A stretch of DNA of 16,054 nucleotides from a bacterium (GCA_025453735.1 JALOPY010000035.1:1-16054); one strand, 5' to 3'. Shown: positions 7,401-15,425, counted from the stretch's first letter. Program-made: numbers and translations. The notes: generated by a model from the sequence alone, not told the origin.

Positions 7401-8698
7401 AAAATGGGATGATCTTCGATAATTTCCTCTAAGATTTCCCAGACTTCATTGCCACGCTTTTCCACCATCTTTTTGGCGCTTTTCACAGTTTTCACCATGC
7501 CGCGCTCAACCAGCTTGCGGATCACAAAGGGCTTGAATAATTCCAGCGCCATTTCTTTGGGCAATCCGCATTCGTGCATTTTCAATTCGGGACCGACGAC
7601 AATGACCGATCGGCCGGAATAATCAATTCGCTTTCCTAACAGGTTCTGTCGAAATCGTCCTTGTTTTCCTCGCAGCATATCAGAAAGCGATTTTAATGCC
7701 CGGTTGCCATCAGATCGAACCGCAGCCGATTTCCTGCCATTATCAAACAATGAATCAACTGCTTCTTGCAGCATTCGTTTTTCATTACGCAGAATGACCT
7801 CTGGCGCTTTGATCTCCAACAATTTTTTCAGTCGATTATTTCGAATAATAACTCGTCGATAGAGATCATTCAAATCAGAAGTCGCAAATCGTCCTCCCTC
7901 CAGAGGAACGAGCGGACGCAGCTCTGGCGGAATGACCGGGATAACCGTCATAACCATCCAGTCCGGTTTATTTTCTTTGTGAAACCGGCTGCGCTTGAAA
8001 GCTTCTATCACTTTTAATCGCTTCAAAGCATCTGTTTTTCGCTGAATCGAAGAATCGACTTGAATTTGATTGCGTAAGTCATCGGATAATTTTTCAATAT
8101 CGATGCGTCGCAATAACTCTAAAACAGCTTCACCCCCAATTTTAACGACAAATCTTTCGCTTTCATTTTCGGTATCTTCAGTAACTTCCGGGAATTCGCT
8201 GATAATCCGAAAATATTCATCTTCAGTGATTAATTCTTTGGTTTTCAAACCGCTTTTGCCGGGCTGTATCACGACATACGATTCATAATAGATCACTTTT
8301 TCCAATTCTGTCATGCTCATGCCCAGGATATAACCGATCTTGGATGGCAACGATTTCCAATACCAAATATGAACAACTGGCACAGCAAGCGTAATGTGTC
8401 CCATCCGTTCACGTCGCACACTTTTCATGGTGACTTCGACGCCGCACCGATCACAGATAATTCCTTTATAACGAATTCGCTTATACTTTCCACAATGGCA
8501 TTCCCAGTCGCGCACCGGTCCGAAGATCTTTTCGCAGAACAGCCCATCTTTCTCCGGTTTGAATGATCTGTAATTGATTGTTTCGGGCTTTGTGACCTCT
8601 CCATGGGAACGCTCCAGAATTTTATCTGGGGACGAAAGGTTAATGGATATTGCTGAAAAATTTGTTCTACCCGAAATTTCTTGTCGTGTTGATATCAT
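4448..8698 (-). CDS. rpoC: DNA-directed RNA polymerase subunit beta'
   Basis: Catalytic large subunit of RNA polymerase, about 1416 residues from the chosen start. The frame extends upstream to a TTG at 8722, but the ATG at 8698 is favoured by GGAGGT nine bases upstream and by the family-like start MISTRQEI. Visible: zinc site 1 (Cys67, 69, 82, 85), the double-psi barrel active-site motif NADFDGDQ (469-476, three Mg-binding Asp), bridge helix (about 758-792), zinc site 2 (Cys806, 879, 886, 889) and the trigger-loop region with GEPGTQLTLRTFHIGG (about 915-930). The N-terminal KPETINYR and YVVIQPG segments resemble FCB-group homologues. It lies 53 nt after rpoB and appears intact, unlike rpoB. 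Confidence 0.97.
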   Translation of the reverse strand: MISTRQEISGRTNFSAISINLSSPDKILERSHGEVTKPETINYRSFKPEKDGLFCEKIFGPVRDWECHCGKYKRIRYKGIICDRCGVEVTMKSVRRERMGHITLAVPVVHIWYWKSLPSKIGYILGMSMTELEKVIYYESYVVIQPGKSGLKTKELITEDEYFRIISEFPEVTEDTENESERFVVKIGGEAVLELLRRIDIEKLSDDLRNQIQVDSSIQRKTDALKRLKVIEAFKRSRFHKENKPDWMVMTVIPVIPPELRPLVPLEGGRFATSDLNDLYRRVIIRNNRLKKLLEIKAPEVILRNEKRMLQEAVDSLFDNGRKSAAVRSDGNRALKSLSDMLRGKQGRFRQNLLGKRIDYSGRSVIVVGPELKMHECGLPKEMALELFKPFVIRKLVERGMVKTVKSAKKMVEKRGNEVWEILEEIIEDHPILLNRAPTLHRLGIQAFQPILIEGKAIQVHPLVCSAFNADFDGDQMAVHIPLSFYAQVETKILMLSTHNILSPAHGRPVSIPSQDIVLGCYYLTKTKSGDPGEGKTFSSRTEVLIAYENNAIGLHTKIKVRVDGKLIETTCGRVIFNQIIPEGIGYINELLTKKRTEEIIANIYNRLGNYKTAVFLDRIKEMGFYYAMKGGITIGMDDVMTPEEKPDILHKSIAEVEKITQQYENQIITDGERYNKIIDIWTHTTSDVAETMWEKLKKSQSGFNPIFMMADSGARGSREQVRQLAAMRGLMAKPQKKMTGEMGEIIENPIMSNFKEGLTVLEYFISTHGARKGLADTALKTADAGYLTRRLVDVAQDVIITERDCGTILGLRIGDLKEGEEVIEPLRDRILGRVAAEDVFDDKGNVLIEAGKLIDEKTADEIYNAGIENVNIRSVLTCESKRGVCGACYGRNLATGNVVQSGEAVGVMAAQSIGEPGTQLTLRTFHIGGTAARIAAQSQVTAKQDGYVQYDNLKYVGRNDGLNIAIARNGKIKLIDEDNRTLSVYVVPYGAQILVNQDDHVKKNQVLFRWDPYVTGILAIHSGRVEFVDIIENVTYREEADEATGLRQRVIIESRNRSLSPQIKVVDENRVELSSYILPTRSSVQVKDGDLINAGDSLVKIPREISKTRDITGGLPRVAELFEARRPKDPAIVSEIDGRVKFGEIKRGIRKITVTSRDGQEEKAYQIPYGKHILVHDNDIVEAGEKLCEGSIAPHDILNIMGANRVQEYLVNEIQEVYRLQGVRINDKHIEVIVRQMLQKVKIEDPGDTIYLPGDQVDRLTFQDENNKTRNNVVITEPGDTQLNVNDLVSRIEFERSNQKVAKAKKTIAKSRPARPATFQPLLLGITKASLTTESFISAASFQETTRVLTDASIEGKIDYLRGLKENVVMGNLIPAGTGLTRYRKVKVYSPTGEPESEEYNIEDKVTVKEEITEA

Positions 8699-8751
8699 CA
8701 AGGGAATACCTCCCCAATACAAATAATTTGTGTGTCTGGGAATTTCTTTAG

Positions 8752-10746
8752 TTAATACTTACTATCTTTTATATCTAAGAGCTCAACATCTAATCCCAAG
8801 CCCATTAGCTCGCGAATTAGTACGTTAAACGATTCTGGCAAACCAGGTTCTGGCAGCGTATCGCCTTTTACAATAGCCTCGTAAACTTTCGATCGACCTT
8901 TCACATCATCTGATTTCACCGTTAGAATCTCTTGCAAGGTGTGAGCTGCGCCATACGCTTCCAGCGCCCAAACTTCCATTTCACCGAATCGTTGTCCACC
9001 GAATTGGGCTTTTCCACCAAGAGGCTGTTGTGTAATCAAAGAGTATGGCCCAATTGAACGGGCGTGAATTTTGTCTTCAACAAGATGCGACAGCTTCATT
9101 ATATAAATGTATCCAACTGTCACTTCTGAATCGAATGGCTGTCCGGTATGACCATCGTATAGGATGCTTTTGCCATTTGTTGCCAGACCGGCTTTTTTCA
9201 TTTCTTCATAAATTTCTTCAAGCTCTGCCCCATCAAAAACTGGCGAGGCATACGTCGTGTTTAGTTTTTTCGCTGCCCAGCCCAAATTCGTTTCCATAAT
9301 TTGTCCCAGGTTCATTCGGGACGGCACACCCAGCGGATTTAATACGACATCGACGGGCGTTCCATCGGGCAGAAATGGCATATCTTCCATCGGGACGATC
9401 TTGGCAACAACACCTTTATTTCCATGACGTCCTGCCATTTTATCGCCGACCATTAATTTTCGCTTTTTCGCGACATAGACCTTTGCCAGTTGAACAATCC
9501 CTGGCGGCAATTCATCACCAACCGTTATTTTGAACTTTCGCAATTCATATTCTTCTTCTAATGACGCATATTTTTCATAATATTTTTCTAATATTTCTGC
9601 GATAAGCTTATTGCGTTCGTCATCTTCAACAAGTGGCAGCGTCAAATCAATTTTATCAAAATCGATTTCTTCCAGCGCTTCTTTTTTCAACACTGCTTTG
9701 GCTCGAATAACGACTTTTCCCGTCTCGATATCTCGAATGCCCGCCGAGCTTTGTCCGCTCAACACGTGGATCAATTTTCGATCGCGCATTTTGCGCACTC
9801 GTTTGCGATCGGCAACCAGCCATTGATCGAGTTCTTCCTGTTTCTTTTTATCCTGGCGTTTGGTCTTGGCATCTCGTTTCTTTCTGGAAAACAGCTTGGT
9901 ATCGATCACAATCCCTTTCAAACCTGTCGTTGCCTTGAGCGAGGCATCTTTGACGTCACCAGCTTTTTCGCCAAAGATCGCTTTTAATAATTTCTCTTCG
10001 GGAGTGGGATCGGTCTCTCCTTTTGGAGTGACTTTGCCGACGAGAATATCACCTTCTCTAACCTCGGCGCCAGTTCGAATAATTCCATTTTCATCTAAAT
10101 CTTTGGTCGCGTCCTCGCTGATGTTGGGGATTTCTCGCGTCAATTCTTCTTCCCCGCGCTTGGTATCTCGAACTTGCAACTCAAATTGTTCGATGTGGAT
10201 GGATGTAAAAATATCGTCCCGAACGACACGTTCGGAAATCACAATAGCGTCTTCAAAGTTATATCCGCGCCAGGGCATGAAAGCGACCAGTACATTCTTG
10301 CCTAAAGCGAGCTCGCCACCTTGCGTTCCACAACCATCTGCCAGCACATCGCCAGCATTTACTTTATCTCCAACGTTGACACAGGGAATTTGGTTGGTGC
10401 AGGTGTCCTGATTTGTCCGCATAAACTTATCGATTGGATAAACATCGATCTCATCACGGTCAAAATCAAGCAGTGACTCGCGTTTAATTTCATCAGTCTC
10501 ATCTTCCACGCATCGAACCACGATTTCGGTTGCTGATACGTGCTCAACAATGCCATCTCGCTCGCTGACGACTAAAGCCCTGGAATCTCGTGCAACTTTT
10601 CCCTCAATTCCTGTGCCGACAAGTGGCGCTTCAGGTTGAAGCAATGGGACCGATTGACGCTGCATGTTTGATCCCATCAACGCTCTATTGGCATCATCAT
10701 GCTCCAGGAACGGGATCAAAGACGCGGCAGCGGAAACCATCTGGGT
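8752..10746 (-). CDS. rpoB: RNA polymerase subunit beta, C-terminal part (frame broken from the N-terminal part)
   Basis: About 664 residues homologous to the C-terminal half of RpoB, beginning TQMVSAAASLIPFLEHDDANRALMG. Further on are a charged coiled insertion like the E. coli beta SI2 region, the GDKMAGRHGNKGVVAKIVP block with its active-site Lys/His residues, and the C-terminal clamp segment PLGGKAQFGGQRFGEMEVWALEAYGA. The same frame stays open upstream to an ATG at 10872, but translation of 10747-10872 is not RpoB-like: that DNA encodes RpoB in the other frame. The Met45 codon (10740) has no ribosome-binding site. A complete gene would need this part joined to 10748-12496. The stop is followed by 53 nt before rpoC. 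Confidence 0.9.
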   Translation of the reverse strand, partial: TQMVSAAASLIPFLEHDDANRALMGSNMQRQSVPLLQPEAPLVGTGIEGKVARDSRALVVSERDGIVEHVSATEIVVRCVEDETDEIKRESLLDFDRDEIDVYPIDKFMRTNQDTCTNQIPCVNVGDKVNAGDVLADGCGTQGGELALGKNVLVAFMPWRGYNFEDAIVISERVVRDDIFTSIHIEQFELQVRDTKRGEEELTREIPNISEDATKDLDENGIIRTGAEVREGDILVGKVTPKGETDPTPEEKLLKAIFGEKAGDVKDASLKATTGLKGIVIDTKLFSRKKRDAKTKRQDKKKQEELDQWLVADRKRVRKMRDRKLIHVLSGQSSAGIRDIETGKVVIRAKAVLKKEALEEIDFDKIDLTLPLVEDDERNKLIAEILEKYYEKYASLEEEYELRKFKITVGDELPPGIVQLAKVYVAKKRKLMVGDKMAGRHGNKGVVAKIVPMEDMPFLPDGTPVDVVLNPLGVPSRMNLGQIMETNLGWAAKKLNTTYASPVFDGAELEEIYEEMKKAGLATNGKSILYDGHTGQPFDSEVTVGYIYIMKLSHLVEDKIHARSIGPYSLITQQPLGGKAQFGGQRFGEMEVWALEAYGAAHTLQEILTVKSDDVKGRSKVYEAIVKGDTLPEPGLPESFNVLIRELMGLGLDVELLDIKDSKY

Positions 10747-12496
10747 TTCGTACTTGCACCCTTTCGTTGACAAATTTGCCATCGTCTGATAGTGGGGAAT
10801 TTGCTTGAGCAACATAGAGATTTTCTTCATCATCAGCGGAGAGAAAATCGATATCTTTGGTGACCTTGCCATTCACAACTTTTCGATAGGGAGTTTCGAT
10901 GAATCCCAATTTATTGATACGAGCAAATGTTGTGAGCGATGAGATTAATCCAATATTGGGTCCTTCTGGAGTTTCGATGGGACATAATCGCCCGTAATGG
11001 GTATAATGAACATCTCGCACTTCAAAGCCAGCTCGCTCTCGGGTCAATCCTCCCGGACCAAGTGCAGATAGACGCCGTTTATGGGTCATTTCTGCCAGCG
11101 GATTGGTTTGATCCATGAATTGGGATAACTGACTGGTGCCAAAAAAAGTATTGATTACGGATAGAATGGTGCGTGCGTTGATTAAATCCTGGGGGGTTAA
11201 ATTTTCATTTTCCCTGAGATTCATTCGCTCTTTTACGGTTCTCGCCATTCGTGATAAACCAACGCTCATCTGGGCAGCCAACTGCTCACCGACGGTTCTG
11301 ATTCTTCGGTTTCCCAGATGATCAATATCGTCAGCCGAACGCTTGCCATTTCTGAGGTCCAGCAGGTATCGAATAATGGAAACGATATCCTCCTTAGTAA
11401 GAACGGTCAAATCTTCAGCAATAGCAATCGCCAGTTTCTTATTGAGCCGATACCGCCCCACATCACCCAAATCGTACCGTTTTGGATTGAAGAACAGCCT
11501 GTCCACCAGACTGCGCGCCGTTTCGATATCCGGGGGATCACCAGATCGCAACTGTCGATAAATAATTTCTAACGCTTCTTTTTCAGACTTAGCCGGATCT
11601 TTCCGCAGCGTATTGTTTATAACGTCAGGACTGACTGATGTTGTTTTTTTCAAAAATTTAATTGTTTTATTCGAAGTCCCTCGAATCCGCTCCAAAGTTT
11701 CAAGCGTCAGGGCAGAATCCCTTTCAACCAGGATTTCTCCGGTCTCGAAATCGATGACATCGAAAATAACGATTTGATCGATATATTCTTCTATTACAGG
11801 ATCAGTGACTCCCACTTCTTCGATCAGGTCAAATAACTCCAGCAGTTGTTGGTCCGAAGAATAGCCAAGTGAACGCAATAACGTTGTCACCGGAAATTTC
11901 TTCCGCCGGTCGATGTAAACATACATCACATCATTGATGTCTGTTAAAAACTCTAACCATGATCCACGAAGTGGGATAATCCGCGCTGAATAGATTTTTG
12001 TCCCGTTGGGATGCTTCATTTCGTCAAAAAACACACCGGGAGACCGATGCAATTGACTGACGATGATCCGCTCAGCGCCATTGATAATAAAAGTGCCGCG
12101 ATTTGTCATGATCGGAATATTGCCGAGGTAAACAACCTGCTCTATCGTATCGCTGATCTCTTCGCCACCACTCTCTGCCTCTTTCACGGATAGACGCAGC
12201 CTGGCTTTGAGGGGTACGGAATATGTTCCACCTCTTTCCTGGCATTCTTTCACCGTATATTTTGGTTTTTCGAGGTAGTAAGAAACATATTCGAGAATAA
12301 AATTTTCTCGACTATCCACGATTGGAAATATGTTGGTAAAAACTGCCTCGAGTCCTTTATTTTCTCGTTGTTCGGGATCGCCATTGGGCTGCAAAAATTC
12401 TTCAAAAGATTCCAACTGAATATTCAGCAGATCTGGAAGTTCAGCAGCCGACGCGATTTTTGAAAACGATTTTCTCTGTACCTTGGGAACTGGCAT
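10697..12496 (-). CDS. rpoB: RNA polymerase subunit beta, N-terminal part (truncated by a frame shift)
   Basis: N-terminal half of RpoB. Residues 1-583 match the family; the last 15-16 residues before the TGA at 10699 are out of frame. Visible: the rifampicin region GTSQLSQFMDQTNPL with THKRRLSALGPGG (about 453-483), where Asp462, His472 and Ser477 are the drug-sensitive residues, then CPIETPEGPNIGL. The ATG at 12496 has GAGGT ten bases upstream. After VNERVQVR the expected stretch of about 20 residues including VDYMDV is absent, and the DNA continues directly into MVSAAASL in another frame. Because rpoB is essential, an assembly or sequencing error is the likeliest cause. Confidence 0.93.
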   Translation of the reverse strand: MPVPKVQRKSFSKIASAAELPDLLNIQLESFEEFLQPNGDPEQRENKGLEAVFTNIFPIVDSRENFILEYVSYYLEKPKYTVKECQERGGTYSVPLKARLRLSVKEAESGGEEISDTIEQVVYLGNIPIMTNRGTFIINGAERIIVSQLHRSPGVFFDEMKHPNGTKIYSARIIPLRGSWLEFLTDINDVMYVYIDRRKKFPVTTLLRSLGYSSDQQLLELFDLIEEVGVTDPVIEEYIDQIVIFDVIDFETGEILVERDSALTLETLERIRGTSNKTIKFLKKTTSVSPDVINNTLRKDPAKSEKEALEIIYRQLRSGDPPDIETARSLVDRLFFNPKRYDLGDVGRYRLNKKLAIAIAEDLTVLTKEDIVSIIRYLLDLRNGKRSADDIDHLGNRRIRTVGEQLAAQMSVGLSRMARTVKERMNLRENENLTPQDLINARTILSVINTFFGTSQLSQFMDQTNPLAEMTHKRRLSALGPGGLTRERAGFEVRDVHYTHYGRLCPIETPEGPNIGLISSLTTFARINKLGFIETPYRKVVNGKVTKDIDFLSADDEENLYVAQANSPLSDDGKFVNERVQVRNPDGFRCRVFDPVPGA

Positions 12497-12537
12497 GAAG
12501 AGCTATACCTCTTTATTATCAATTATCGAAACGAATT

Positions 12538-12592
12538 AAAAAAATAATCTCCGAAACTGGTTTTTGACTCCTAAATCAAAATAGTCGTTTCG
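12538..12592 (-). terminator. Candidate attenuator hairpin between rplL and rpoB
   Basis: On the transcribed strand an outer stem CGAAAC/GTTTCG (12592-12587 with 12557-12552) encloses an inner stem TTTTGA/TCAAAA (12581-12576 with 12567-12562) with the loop TTTAGGAG. Seven bases later comes a run of seven T (12544-12538). Enterobacteria have a partial terminator and an RNase III site at the same place, adjusting RNA polymerase subunits relative to L7/L12. The stem is low in G+C and the T-run is offset, so it would be a weak terminator at most. Confidence 0.4.
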
Positions 12593-12630
12593 AAGCATTT
12601 CTTTGTTGCAACAAGATAAGAAATCAGATC

Positions 12631-13119
12631 TTACTTGATTTCGATTGTTGCGCCGACTTCTTCAAACTTCTTCTTTATTGATTCTGCCTCATCTTTTGAT
12701 ACTGCTTCTTTGACTGGCTTGGGGGCAGAGTCAACAAGATCTTTAGCTTCTTTCAGTCCTAAAGATGTAAGCTCCCGGACAACTTTAATGACCTGGATTT
12801 TCTTTTCACCCACGACTGAAAGAACCACATCAAATTCAGTTTGTTCTTCCTTTGGTGCTTCGGCAGCAGCCGGTGCGCCGCCAACAGCTGCAGGCGCCAT
12901 TATAGCAGCTTGAGCTGATACTCCAAATTTATCTTCTAACGCTTTGATAAGCTCGACCAATTCTAAAACAGATAATTTTTCAATGGTCTCTACAATCTTG
13001 CCTACTCCATTTCCACTATCTTTTGCGGCAGTTTTTTTGGCGGAAGACTTTTTTTGTGGAGTTTCTTCTACGACAGCTTCTTTTTCTACTGTAGCTTTGC
13101 TATCCTGTGATTCGGACAT
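12631..13119 (-). CDS. rplL: 50S ribosomal protein L7/L12 (bL12) with N-terminal extension
   Basis: Stalk protein that recruits and activates EF-Tu, EF-G and other translational GTPases. 162 residues, where about 120-130 is usual. The normal protein starts near residue 39: dimerisation domain GKIVETIEKLSVLELVELIKALE (about 40-70), Ala/Pro/Gly hinge (about 71-95), and globular domain with the conserved VIKVVRELTSLGLKEAKDLVD helix. Residues 1-38 are extra: the first half is acidic, the second half Lys/Ala/Ser-rich (QKKSSAKKTAAK). The ATG at 13119 has a strong GGAGG seven bases upstream, and there is no in-frame ATG, GTG or TTG near the normal start, so the extension looks real. It lies 44 nt after rplJ. 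Confidence 0.97.
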   Translation of the reverse strand: MSESQDSKATVEKEAVVEETPQKKSSAKKTAAKDSGNGVGKIVETIEKLSVLELVELIKALEDKFGVSAQAAIMAPAAVGGAPAAAEAPKEEQTEFDVVLSVVGEKKIQVIKVVRELTSLGLKEAKDLVDSAPKPVKEAVSKDEAESIKKKFEEVGATIEIK

Positions 13120-13163
13120 TGGATTTCCTCCGTAATAAATTTAACCTTAAACAATTACAACTA

Positions 13164-13682
13164 TCAGCTTTCACGTTGTTTCTTAATTTCACTTAATACG
13201 ATTACCATTGACGTTACCAGGCTATTTAGCACTCCAACAATATTTCTAAGGGGAGCACCAATCATTCCCAGTGTTTGTGCTACAATCTGATCCTTCGACG
13301 GCAACTTGGCAATTTCTACAACACGATCTTTATCATAAATTTGACCATCCAGAACAAAAGCTTTTAGCTTGAGTTTTTCATGCTTCTTTTGATAATCAGC
13401 AAGTATCTTCGCTGCTGCGATTGGATCAGCAAGACAAAAAGCCATCGCAGTCGGACCTGAGAGATGCTCATTCAAGCTTCCCAGTCCCAGCTTATCTGTA
13501 GTACGCTTTGCCAGTGTATTTTTTACGACTTTAAACTCAATGGATTCTCGTCGAAGTAGATTTCTCAAATCGTTTATTTCTTCAACATTTAAACCCATGA
13601 AATCGGCCAAATACACGCCTTTTGCAGCCGAAAGTTTCTCTTCGATTGAATTGACTAATTTCTCTTTCCGTGGAGTTGCCAT
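13164..13682 (-). CDS. rplJ: 50S ribosomal protein L10 (uL10)
   Basis: Stalk base protein that binds 23S rRNA next to L11 and carries L7/L12 dimers on its C-terminal helix. 172 residues, normal length. The N-terminal RNA-binding domain includes GVYLADFMGLNVEEINDLRN and FKVVKNTLAKR. The C-terminal helix LRNIVGVLNSLVTSMVIVLSEI is the L12-binding part. The ATG at 13682 has GAGG upstream. Only 32 nt separate it from rplA, so there is no room for the long L10 leader that gives autogenous control in E. coli; regulation must lie elsewhere or act through coupling. Confidence 0.97.
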   Translation of the reverse strand: MATPRKEKLVNSIEEKLSAAKGVYLADFMGLNVEEINDLRNLLRRESIEFKVVKNTLAKRTTDKLGLGSLNEHLSGPTAMAFCLADPIAAAKILADYQKKHEKLKLKAFVLDGQIYDKDRVVEIAKLPSKDQIVAQTLGMIGAPLRNIVGVLNSLVTSMVIVLSEIKKQRES

Positions 13683-13714
13683 CGAACTTATTCCTCAATC
13701 ATAATTCTGTTCAA

Positions 13715-14416
13715 TTATTTCAGTTCTTCAATTAGAGCCGCTCGATTCAGTTTAATGCCAGGTCCCATCGTCGTTGAAACGGTGACGGAACGAAGATAGA
13801 TACCTTTTGCAGAAGTTGGTTTCAAACGTAACACCGTTTCAATAAATGCTTTGACATTCTCTTTTATCTTAGAAATTTCGAAGGAGGTCTTTCCAACTGC
13901 TGCATGGAGATTGCCATTGCGATCGACCCGGAAATCGATCTTTCCAGCCTTAACTTCTTTGATGGCTTGTCCAACCTCAAATGTGACCGTGCCACTCTTG
14001 GGGTTTGGCATCATGCCCTTGGGACCTAAAACTTTGCCCAGTTTACCCACGCTACTCATCACATCAGGAGTAGCGATTATTACATCACAATCCAGCCAGC
14101 CTTGCTGCAATTTTTCAAGATAATCGTCTAATCCAACATGATCAGCGCCCGCATCCTGGGCTTCCTTTTCTTTTGTTCCCTTAGTTAAAACCAAAACACG
14201 GACTGTTTTTCCGGTTCCATTGGGCAAAGCAACGGTTCCACGAACCATTTGATCCGCATGTCGAGGATCGACTCCTAACCGCATTGCGACTTCAACTGAT
14301 TCATCAAATTTCGTTTTAGGCATTTCTTTTATTAATGTAATCGCTTCATCTAGAAGATATTCTTTGCCTTTTTCAATTTTAGATGAACTTTGATCATATC
14401 GTTTACTTCGTTTCAT
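13715..14416 (-). CDS. rplA: 50S ribosomal protein L1 (uL1)
   Basis: Forms the mobile L1 stalk of the large subunit, which helps move deacylated tRNA out of the E site; in many bacteria it also represses its own operon mRNA. 233 residues, standard. Visible: KFDESVEVAMRLGVDPRHADQMVRG (about 37-61), the GKLGKVLGPKGMMPNPKSGTV block (about 124-144) and the C-terminal STTMGPGIKLN. The ATG at 14416 has GGAG close upstream. It is 34 nt after rplK. No anomalies seen. Confidence 0.97.
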   Translation of the reverse strand: MKRSKRYDQSSSKIEKGKEYLLDEAITLIKEMPKTKFDESVEVAMRLGVDPRHADQMVRGTVALPNGTGKTVRVLVLTKGTKEKEAQDAGADHVGLDDYLEKLQQGWLDCDVIIATPDVMSSVGKLGKVLGPKGMMPNPKSGTVTFEVGQAIKEVKAGKIDFRVDRNGNLHAAVGKTSFEISKIKENVKAFIETVLRLKPTSAKGIYLRSVTVSTTMGPGIKLNRAALIEELK

Positions 14417-14450
14417 TTTCTCTCCAACAAAACAGTCGAATTAAATTTCA

Positions 14451-14876
14451 CTAGCCTTCTATTGTGATGCCCATGCTTCGTGCAGTGCCTTCAATCATTT
14501 TCACGGCGCTTTCGATTGAAAAAGCATTGAGGTCTTTCATTTTCATTTCTGCAATCTCGCGCACCTGGGTGCTGGTAACTTTGCCCACTTTTTGCCGATT
14601 GGGCTCGCCTGAGCCTTTATCTAATCCGGCTGCTTTCTTGAGCAAATCCGAAGCTGGCGGAGTTTTCGTCACAAAACTAAAGGAACGATCTGAAAAGACC
14701 GTAATGATAACAGGAATAATCAAGCCTTTCTGATCCTGGGTTCTTGCATTATAGGCTTTACAGAATTCCATGATATTTACACCGTGCTGACCCAAAGCTG
14801 GTCCTACCGGCGGAGATGGGTTTGCGCTACCAGCGGGTATCTGCAGTTTAATTGTACCGATAACTTTCTTAGCCAT
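14451..14876 (-). CDS. rplK: 50S ribosomal protein L11 (uL11)
   Basis: Binds the GTPase-associated centre of 23S rRNA at the stalk base. 141 residues, standard length. The proline-rich N-terminal segment IPAGSANPSPPVGPALGQHGVNIMEFCKAYNA (about 14-45) contacts factors and is the thiostrepton-site region; the C-terminal RNA-binding domain ends GTARSMGITIEG. The ATG at 14876 lies 6 nt after the nusG stop, and its ribosome-binding sequence GGAGAAG is inside the last nusG codons, so translation is probably coupled to nusG. Confidence 0.98.
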   Translation of the reverse strand: MAKKVIGTIKLQIPAGSANPSPPVGPALGQHGVNIMEFCKAYNARTQDQKGLIIPVIITVFSDRSFSFVTKTPPASDLLKKAAGLDKGSGEPNRQKVGKVTSTQVREIAEMKMKDLNAFSIESAVKMIEGTARSMGITIEG

Positions 14877-14882
14877 GTATTT

Positions 14883-15425
14883 TTACTTCTCCAATTCTAC
14901 CTGTAAAAAATCAAGCTCAACTGGTGTTGATCGACCGAATATGCTTACCATTACTTTTAATTTGCTTTTTTCTTCATTGACCTCTTTTACGACACCTGTA
15001 AAATCAGTAAACGGACCATCGATGACTTTGATCGGATCACCCACGCGATATGGAACAGCCATGAGCTCCCTGTTTTTTGCTTCATCGACTCGTCCCAAAA
15101 TTCGCTTCACTTCATCGGGACGCAATGGCTGCGGCTTATTTTTTGATCCGACAAAATGAGTCACACCCGGTGTATTGCTGATTAAATGCAAAGTGTCTTT
15201 ATCCATCGCCATTTCGATCAAGATATAGCCAGGGAAAAAGATTTTATTTTTCACCTTCTTTTTTCCATCTTTCATTTCAGTCACATCTTCTGATGGAACA
15301 AGAATGGTTGTCACTCTCTCTCCCAATCCTAATCGGCTTACTTCATTATCGATATAAGCTTTTACTTTGCTTTCATGCCCAGATAAGACATGCAATACAT
15401 ACCATTTTTTTTCTTGATCTTCCAA
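14883..15425 (-). CDS. nusG: Transcription termination/antitermination protein NusG
   Basis: Processivity factor that binds the clamp of RNA polymerase and can link it to the leading ribosome or to Rho. 180 residues. An NGN domain starts with WYVLHVLSGHESKVKAYI and includes FFPGYILIEM and TPGVTHFVG; a KOW domain follows with GDPIKVIDGPFTDFTGVVKEV near residue 127 onward. The start is TTG at 15425 with GAGAGG just upstream; no ATG or GTG lies between the preceding in-frame stop and the conserved WYVLH, so a non-ATG start is required. It is 30 nt after secE. The subunits it acts on, RpoB and RpoC, lie downstream. Confidence 0.96.
   Translation of the reverse strand: MEDQEKKWYVLHVLSGHESKVKAYIDNEVSRLGLGERVTTILVPSEDVTEMKDGKKKVKNKIFFPGYILIEMAMDKDTLHLISNTPGVTHFVGSKNKPQPLRPDEVKRILGRVDEAKNRELMAVPYRVGDPIKVIDGPFTDFTGVVKEVNEEKSKLKVMVSIFGRSTPVELDFLQVELEK

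Noticed and set aside
8719..8731. 13-bp palindrome ACAAAT-A-ATTTGT before rpoC
   Set aside because: Short and AT-only at its core, with a one-base centre that cannot form a tight RNA loop; expected by chance in such sequence.
9860..10411. Antisense 183-residue open frame inside rpoB
   Set aside because: It lies fully opposite conserved rpoB coding sequence, is Ser/Pro-rich as expected from reversed codons, and shows no domain.
8752..12496. A naturally divided beta subunit, like archaeal B''/B'
   Set aside because: About 20 conserved residues are missing at the break, the second frame has no ribosome-binding site at a sensible start, and its first 42 codons are only the other frame of rpoB.
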